A stretch of DNA of 11,126 nucleotides. Origin: Deltaproteobacteria bacterium (GTDB taxonomy: Bacteria; Desulfobacterota; Desulfobacteria; Desulfobacterales; JAFDCJ01). The first letter of the stretch is position 1; each line of letters starts with the position of its first letter. The notes under the pieces are model-generated. The model saw nothing but the letters and a program-made list of their open reading frames with translations. It had not been told where the DNA came from and ran no database searches. The DNA lies in the NCBI GenBank assembly GCA_024277475.1, contig JAJRVC010000018.1:1-11126 (forward strand), given 5' to 3'. Of the stretch, positions 6,967 to 11,126 are shown in pieces. Made by a program: the position numbers and the translations under genes.

Positions 6967-7938
6967 ATGGAAAACTTTCTGGAAGTTGAAAATTTATCTG
7001 TCTCCTTTGACGTAAGGGGCGGCTTGTTCCTGCGTAGGATTGGAACAATTCAGGCCGTCAACAACGTTTCATTTTCCATCCGCAAGGGAGAGGTCGTCGG
7101 GGTCGTCGGCGAATCCGGGTGTGGAAAATCGACACTTGCCCGCCTGATTTTAAGATTGATTGAACCTTCAGCCGGACGTGTATTTCTAAACAATACCGAC
7201 ATTTTAAACCTGTCAAAAAAAGAATTACTGGCGCAACGGCGCCATATGCAGATGGTCTTCCAGGATCCATTTTCCGTTATGGACCCGCGCTATACTATTT
7301 TCCAAAGCCTAAGCGAGCCTTTTAAAATCAGAAAAATAAAACACACCGCAGAAGAAAGGCTGGCCAAGGTGAATGAATTGTTGGAGATGGTTGATCTATC
7401 TTCCCAGCACGGCCATTCATATCCTCATCAACTTTCCGGCGGACAGAAACAACGAGCCGACATAGCCAGGGCCCTGGCATTATCCCCCGATTTTTTAATT
7501 TTAGACGAACCGACAGCCGCTCTTGATGTATCTGTCCAGGCCCAGGTAATCAACTTACTTGCAAAACTTCGGGAACGGTTAAATCTTACCTTTCTTTTTA
7601 TTTCGCATGACCTCTCGTTAGTGAGTTATTTCTGTGATCGGGTTATCGTCATGTATCTAGGAAGAATTATGGAAATTATCTCGGCCGATGCCGTCGGCCG
7701 GAACCCATATCATCCTTATACAAAAGCGTTGAACGATAATATTTTTAGCACTGTACCGAACAAGGAAAACGCAATTCCCATTTTGGAAGGCGAGGTTCCC
7801 AGCCCCTTTAATTTGCCATCCGGGTGCGTATTTGCCACACGATGCAATAAAGTAAAACCCATGTGCCGAGAAAAGCCCCCTCCTTTAAAGGGAACCCCGG
7901 AAGGTGGCCTCGTCGCCTGTTATTATCCCCTTTCCTGA
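6967..7938 (+). CDS. Peptide-type ABC importer ATPase (DppF/OppF-like)
   Basis: Partner ATPase completing the heterodimer, 323 residues. Visible motifs are Walker A GESGCGKS (48-55), Q-loop Q99, signature LSGGQKQR (156-163), Walker B LILDE (177-181), D-loop ALD and switch H214. DPFSVMDPR after the Q-loop and the insertion before Walker A (RGGLFLRR) are typical of DppF/OppF. The C-terminal oligo_HPY region (NPYHPYTKAL) carries four cysteines, including GCVFATRC and PMC. A strong ribosome site, GGGGAGAAGGA (6950-6960), sits 6 bases before the ATG. It follows the other ATPase directly and precedes the deacylase by 38 bases. Confidence 0.94.
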   Translation: MENFLEVENLSVSFDVRGGLFLRRIGTIQAVNNVSFSIRKGEVVGVVGESGCGKSTLARLILRLIEPSAGRVFLNNTDILNLSKKELLAQRRHMQMVFQDPFSVMDPRYTIFQSLSEPFKIRKIKHTAEERLAKVNELLEMVDLSSQHGHSYPHQLSGGQKQRADIARALALSPDFLILDEPTAALDVSVQAQVINLLAKLRERLNLTFLFISHDLSLVSYFCDRVIVMYLGRIMEIISADAVGRNPYHPYTKALNDNIFSTVPNKENAIPILEGEVPSPFNLPSGCVFATRCNKVKPMCREKPPPLKGTPEGGLVACYYPLS

Positions 7939-7976
7939 TTGATCTTGTTTAATTCACAAAAATGAATGGACCCAAA

Positions 7977-9587
7977 ATGTACGACCTAATAATCAAGAAT
8001 GGTCAGGTGGTTGATGGTTCTGGAAGACCCGCCTTTCAATCAGATATCGCCATAAAAAATGGAAAGATTGTAAAAATTGAATCTTCGATACCCGGTAATG
8101 GCGAAAATATAATCGATGCTTCAAATCTTGTAGTGTGTCCGGGTTTCATTGATATTCACTCTCATACCGATGCGACGATAACGACAAACTCACGTGCAGA
8201 AAGCAAGATCAGACAGGGTGTAACAACAGAAGTGGTTGGTAATTGCGGAATGAGCGCAGCCCCGTTATCGACCGATTTTATGACGGAAGTGCGAGACCAT
8301 TTAATCGTTAATTCTGATTTTGGAAAACCAGATCAAATCGGCAGAGCGTGGGTATCATTTGCGGACTATTTAAAGTTTTTAACAAAATTGCCCTTGGGAA
8401 TAAATCTAATGCCTTTGGTTGGCTTTGGAACTTTGCGTTCTGCCGTGATGGGGGTGAAAAGCGGCTCGCCGAGCGAAGCCGAAATGCGGGCAATGGAAGA
8501 CTTGTTAGAACTCAGCATTGATCAGGGAGCCGCCGGATTATCAACAGGCCTGGAATATGTTCCTGATTGTCATATGAAAACGGAACAGTTAATTCGCCTG
8601 TGTGGCGTTCTTAAGCGGAAGGATAAACTTTATGCCACCCATATCAGAGGTGAAGCCCAGACCTTGTTCCCCGCCATAAACGAGGCTATTCGCACCGGAG
8701 AAGAATCCGGCTGTAAGGTACAAATTTCACATTTAAAATTAGGCGGTAAATTTAATTGGGGTAAAACCGGGAAGCTTTTTCATATCCTGGAGAGTGCCGT
8801 CAACAGAGGCGTCCGTCTTTCCTGGGATCAATACCCTTATGTTGCCTGGGGTACTGGTTTGATTGATTACATTCCATCCTGGGTCATTTCAGACGGTCAT
8901 CTAAAGATGATGGAATATCTAGGTGATGCCCAAACAAGAGAGCGAATACGACAAGAAATTAATCAACAAATTAAAAAAGGCGACCATGCCTATAACGCGG
9001 CCCCTTGGGAAAATGTTCAAATCGCAATGGTGCGGTCGGAAAAATACAAAGATATAATGGGCAAAAGAATATCAACGATTGCCACAGAATTGAACGTAGA
9101 CCCGCTCGAATTTGTCTTTGATTTGTTACTCCATGAAAAAGGTGCCGTTAAAACGTTGGTATTCTGTATGGCCGAAACGGATATCAAAACAATCATGTGC
9201 CATCCCAGCACGATTATAGCCAGTGACGCACGCGCATTGGCGACATACGGAGAATTACACAAAGGAAGCACACACCCCCGGTACTATGGGGCTTTCCCAA
9301 GAATACTGGGAAAATATGTCCGAGAAGAAAAAGTTTTACCCCTGGAAACAGCCATTAAAAAAATGACGTCCATGCCGGCCAAGATTCTTGGCTTGAATAC
9401 ACGAGGCACACTTGCCCCGGAAATGATTGCAGATATAACCATTTTCTGTGCCGATACCGTTTCAGATACCGCTACCTTTGAAAACCCGCATCAATATGCA
9501 ACTGGCATCGAAAAGGTGATTTTAAATGGCAGGGTAATAATCGATCAGGGTATGCATACCGATCAAATGCATGGCCAAATTCTATAA
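7977..9587 (+). CDS. N-acyl-D-amino-acid deacylase (D-aminoacylase), amidohydrolase superfamily
   Basis: Predicted cytoplasmic zinc hydrolase that splits N-acyl-D-amino acids into a free D-amino acid and a carboxylate. In the 536-residue protein the metal-site residues known from Alcaligenes DA1 D-aminoacylase are present in order and spacing: H61 and H63 (DIHSH), C90 (GNCG, the distinctive cysteine ligand), H222 (THIRGE), H252 (ISHLK) and D417 (IIASDA). The cysteine ligand separates it from hydantoinases and dihydropyrimidinases. The stretch from H252 to D417 is about 50 residues longer than in DA1, and the usual SDG reads SDA, so acyl or side-chain preference may differ. I chose the ATG at 7977, giving the usual MYDLIIKNG opening and a GGA 6 bases upstream; the ATG at 7962 has no such site. 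As last gene of the importer operon, it most likely acts on what the transporter brings in. Confidence 0.9.
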   Translation: MYDLIIKNGQVVDGSGRPAFQSDIAIKNGKIVKIESSIPGNGENIIDASNLVVCPGFIDIHSHTDATITTNSRAESKIRQGVTTEVVGNCGMSAAPLSTDFMTEVRDHLIVNSDFGKPDQIGRAWVSFADYLKFLTKLPLGINLMPLVGFGTLRSAVMGVKSGSPSEAEMRAMEDLLELSIDQGAAGLSTGLEYVPDCHMKTEQLIRLCGVLKRKDKLYATHIRGEAQTLFPAINEAIRTGEESGCKVQISHLKLGGKFNWGKTGKLFHILESAVNRGVRLSWDQYPYVAWGTGLIDYIPSWVISDGHLKMMEYLGDAQTRERIRQEINQQIKKGDHAYNAAPWENVQIAMVRSEKYKDIMGKRISTIATELNVDPLEFVFDLLLHEKGAVKTLVFCMAETDIKTIMCHPSTIIASDARALATYGELHKGSTHPRYYGAFPRILGKYVREEKVLPLETAIKKMTSMPAKILGLNTRGTLAPEMIADITIFCADTVSDTATFENPHQYATGIEKVILNGRVIIDQGMHTDQMHGQIL

Positions 9588-9598
9588 ACATAGAAACG

Positions 9599-9629
9599 GC
9601 TTTATCTGAAGTAGTTGCAGCTTTATCTG
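9599..9629. repeat. 10-base direct repeat, two copies 21 bases apart
   Basis: GCTTTATCTG occurs exactly at 9599-9608 and 9620-9629. The 21-base offset equals two helical turns, so both copies face the same side of DNA. They lie between convergent genes, where a protein-binding site is not expected. No function is assigned; chance is possible. Confidence 0.45.
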
Positions 9630-9658
9630 GCAGTGCTCCTTGAAAAGGGGGTATTGCC
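9629..9658 (+). terminator. Stem-loop after the deacylase gene, possible transcript 3' end
   Basis: Arms 9629-9640 and 9647-9658 pair over 12 positions around the loop TGAAAA. Four of the pairs are G-U only when read as plus-strand RNA and would be A/C mismatches on the other strand, so the structure belongs to the importer/deacylase message. No U-run follows, so it is more likely a 3'-end stabiliser or a factor-dependent end than a classic intrinsic terminator. Confidence 0.45.
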
Positions 9659-9676
9659 GCAAAACCAAAGAGAAGG

Positions 9677-10285
9677 TTATTTCGATAGGGCGCGAACCAT
9701 TTCCTGAACGGCAAGCATCCCCGGATCATCCAGCCCAATTGATTTTTCACCAAACATCCGGGCACGGCCAAGCTTATTGGGCCTGCCCTTGAATTTCGCC
9801 AATGTATCATGAACTGCGCGCCCAATCGCGACGAGAAGGTCGTCTGCATTTTCTTGATTTTTTGCGGCAATCGCCATTGAATGCACGATATCAAGAACGC
9901 TTTTTTCTCCAAGCTGGCCCTTTCCTGTTGAAATCATCGCTGAACAAGCCTCGTCCAAAAGGGCCGACACCGACGTAAATGACACGGCTGTTTGACCTTT
10001 CCAGTGCTTCGCGGCACTGATAAATGTGGTCGCCATAAGGGTACCAAACGAAGACGATGATACGCGTTGGAAGCACTTAGCACATTCAACAAATGTCAAA
10101 CCGACATCATCGGGAAAATGATGTGCGGCGTTTGAAACTTCGCGCCATCCGTTTGAAACCGTTATCCCCAGATCGCCATCACCGAGTCGGGCGTCCGCTG
10201 CGTTAAGATCGTCGGCGATGCCTTTGACATGGCCGGCAATCAGTTGAACTGCGTGACCAATATCTTTAGTCGTGAACTGATCCAT
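9677..10285 (-). CDS. Dihydroxyacetone kinase-type subunit DhaL (nucleotide-binding domain)
   Basis: The nucleotide-binding partner of DhaK in phosphorylation of dihydroxyacetone or a related ketose. The 202-residue protein shows the Mg-nucleotide loop D31-x4-D36-x-D38 (ADARLGDGDLG), then SSSSFGTL, GEKSVLD and the C-terminal GRARMFGEKSIGLDDPG, all diagnostic of the Dak2/DhaL fold. Usual DhaL has GDGDHG; here the histidine is leucine (L39). I chose the ATG at 10285, which overlaps the DhaK stop (TAATG) and has GGGGG 5 bases upstream, over the ATG at 10306. No phosphotransferase subunit DhaM is seen on this side, so the phosphate donor (ATP or PEP through DhaM) is undecided. Transcription converges on the deacylase gene. 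Confidence 0.88.
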   Translation of the reverse strand: MDQFTTKDIGHAVQLIAGHVKGIADDLNAADARLGDGDLGITVSNGWREVSNAAHHFPDDVGLTFVECAKCFQRVSSSSFGTLMATTFISAAKHWKGQTAVSFTSVSALLDEACSAMISTGKGQLGEKSVLDIVHSMAIAAKNQENADDLLVAIGRAVHDTLAKFKGRPNKLGRARMFGEKSIGLDDPGMLAVQEMVRALSK

Positions 10286-11126
10286 TACGGCCCCCAAAAT
10301 GGGCATTCCGCCGGTGCTTTCAACAGGGTTTCAAGTTCATCGTCAAGCTTGCACAGGGTAATCGTGGCCCCCGCCATTTCCATGGATGTCGCGTATCGTC
10401 CCACCAGCGGCAAAACAATTTCGACACCCATATCGTCGAATATTTCCTTGCTACGGCGATACATAATATAAAGTTCCTCCTGGGGTGTCGCGCCGAGGCT
10501 ATTGACAAGAATTGAGACTCTGTCGTCCTTAACGAGAGGCATGTCGACGAGCAGACGTTCCAACATTTCATTAACAATCAAGTCGGCGCTTTTCAGGGTG
10601 TCGCGCCAGATGCCTGGCTCACCGTGAATGCCCATGCCCATTTCCATATCGGTTTCAGCAATTTCAAAGGTTGCTTTTCCGGCCTGTGGAACCGTGCAGG
10701 AAGAAAGTGCGATACCAATTGAACGACAACAATCGGCGGCCTTTTGCGCCACCCTCGTTACCTCGTCAAGGTCGGCCATTTGTTCGGCTTTTGCGCCGGC
10801 AATCTTGAAAGCATAAACCATGCCTGCAACGCCCCGCCGCTTCTCGTTCTCTTCAGGAGATGCGCTGGCAACATCGTCGGCGAGCAACACTGTAGTTGAG
10901 CGAATGTCATGTTCCAACTCAACCAACTCGCCGGCCATGTCGAAGTTCATTACATCGCCGCCATAGTTCCCGTACAGCCTTAGAATGCCTGACCCGGCAT
11001 GGGCATAGCGCATTGCTGCCGCCATTTGTTGCGCTGAAGGCGATGCAAATACGTCTCCAACAGCGGCGCCATCCAACAGACCTTTTCCGACATAGCCGGC
11101 AAAAACAGGCAAGTGGCCCGATCCCC
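10285..11126 (-). CDS. Dihydroxyacetone kinase-type subunit DhaK (substrate-binding), N-terminus outside window
   Basis: The ketose-binding subunit. The reading frame is open to the right edge, and codons beyond 11112 give GSGHLPVF, so the true start lies outside, about 50 residues upstream by comparison with the family. GSGH (histidine codon at 11115-11113) is the substrate-loop motif, normally GSGHEP; here the glutamate is leucine. GYVGKGLLD, LLADDVA and GMGIHGEPG follow; the last contains the histidine (codon 10626-10624) that covalently holds the ketone in characterised DhaK. With both catalytic histidines present, kinase chemistry is likely. The altered loop, matched by an altered loop in DhaL, suggests a subfamily whose substrate could be another ketose such as erythrulose (inference). 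Its stop overlaps the DhaL start, so the two are made together. Confidence 0.88.
   Translation of the reverse strand, partial: GSGHLPVFAGYVGKGLLDGAAVGDVFASPSAQQMAAAMRYAHAGSGILRLYGNYGGDVMNFDMAGELVELEHDIRSTTVLLADDVASASPEENEKRRGVAGMVYAFKIAGAKAEQMADLDEVTRVAQKAADCCRSIGIALSSCTVPQAGKATFEIAETDMEMGMGIHGEPGIWRDTLKSADLIVNEMLERLLVDMPLVKDDRVSILVNSLGATPQEELYIMYRRSKEIFDDMGVEIVLPLVGRYATSMEMAGATITLCKLDDELETLLKAPAECPFWGP

Noticed and set aside
7977..9587. Deacylase gene as a hydantoinase or dihydropyrimidinase
   Set aside because: It has the cysteine metal ligand in GNCG and the D-aminoacylase histidine spacing, and I see no carboxylated-lysine motif of the hydantoinase type.
9472..9912. A 146-codon minus-strand frame across the convergent junction
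   Set aside because: It overlaps both the deacylase and DhaL genes in a different frame, and shows no known motif.
1..11126. Mobile element, CRISPR array, toxin-antitoxin pair or defence system
   Set aside because: No transposase, integrase, regularly spaced repeats, tRNA or attachment duplication was seen; every long coding frame fits metabolic or transport families.

Overview
The window reads as one accessory catabolic region of a Gram-negative bacterium. An alphaproteobacterium fits best, because of the arginine-dehydrogenase-like flavoenzyme, the RpiR-type regulator and the style of the DhaK/DhaL pair. This placement rests on protein style only. I see no RNA gene, CRISPR array, insertion sequence or transposase.

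Left part (1-1459). The minus strand carries the first 37 codons of an unidentified gene that leaves the window. Upstream of it, with overlapping stop and start codons, lies a FAD-dependent D-amino-acid dehydrogenase closely resembling Pseudomonas D-arginine dehydrogenase. The 224-base gap to the divergent regulator holds an inverted repeat and a 17-base imperfect direct repeat over a good -35 box.

Centre (1460-9587, plus strand). A MurR/RpiR-family regulator is followed by a complete peptide-type ABC importer: periplasmic binding protein, two permeases and two ATPases. An N-acyl-D-amino-acid deacylase ends the cluster. Spacings are tight (4-base overlap, 17, 33 and 38 bases), except for 157 bases after the binding-protein gene. 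That gap contains a strong RNA hairpin, probably one that favours the binding protein over the membrane parts.

Right part (9677-11126, minus strand, convergent). A two-subunit dihydroxyacetone-kinase-type enzyme (DhaL complete, DhaK missing its N-terminus) has two matching departures from the usual motifs, so its substrate is uncertain.

Working model (inference): the importer brings in N-acylated or peptide-bound D-amino acids, the deacylase frees the D-amino acid, the flavoenzyme oxidises it to a 2-oxo acid, and the RpiR-type regulator controls both arms from the shared intergenic region. The Dha-type kinase probably belongs to a separate sugar pathway. The transporter/deacylase block is clearly richer in A+T than both flanks, which suggests a different origin.
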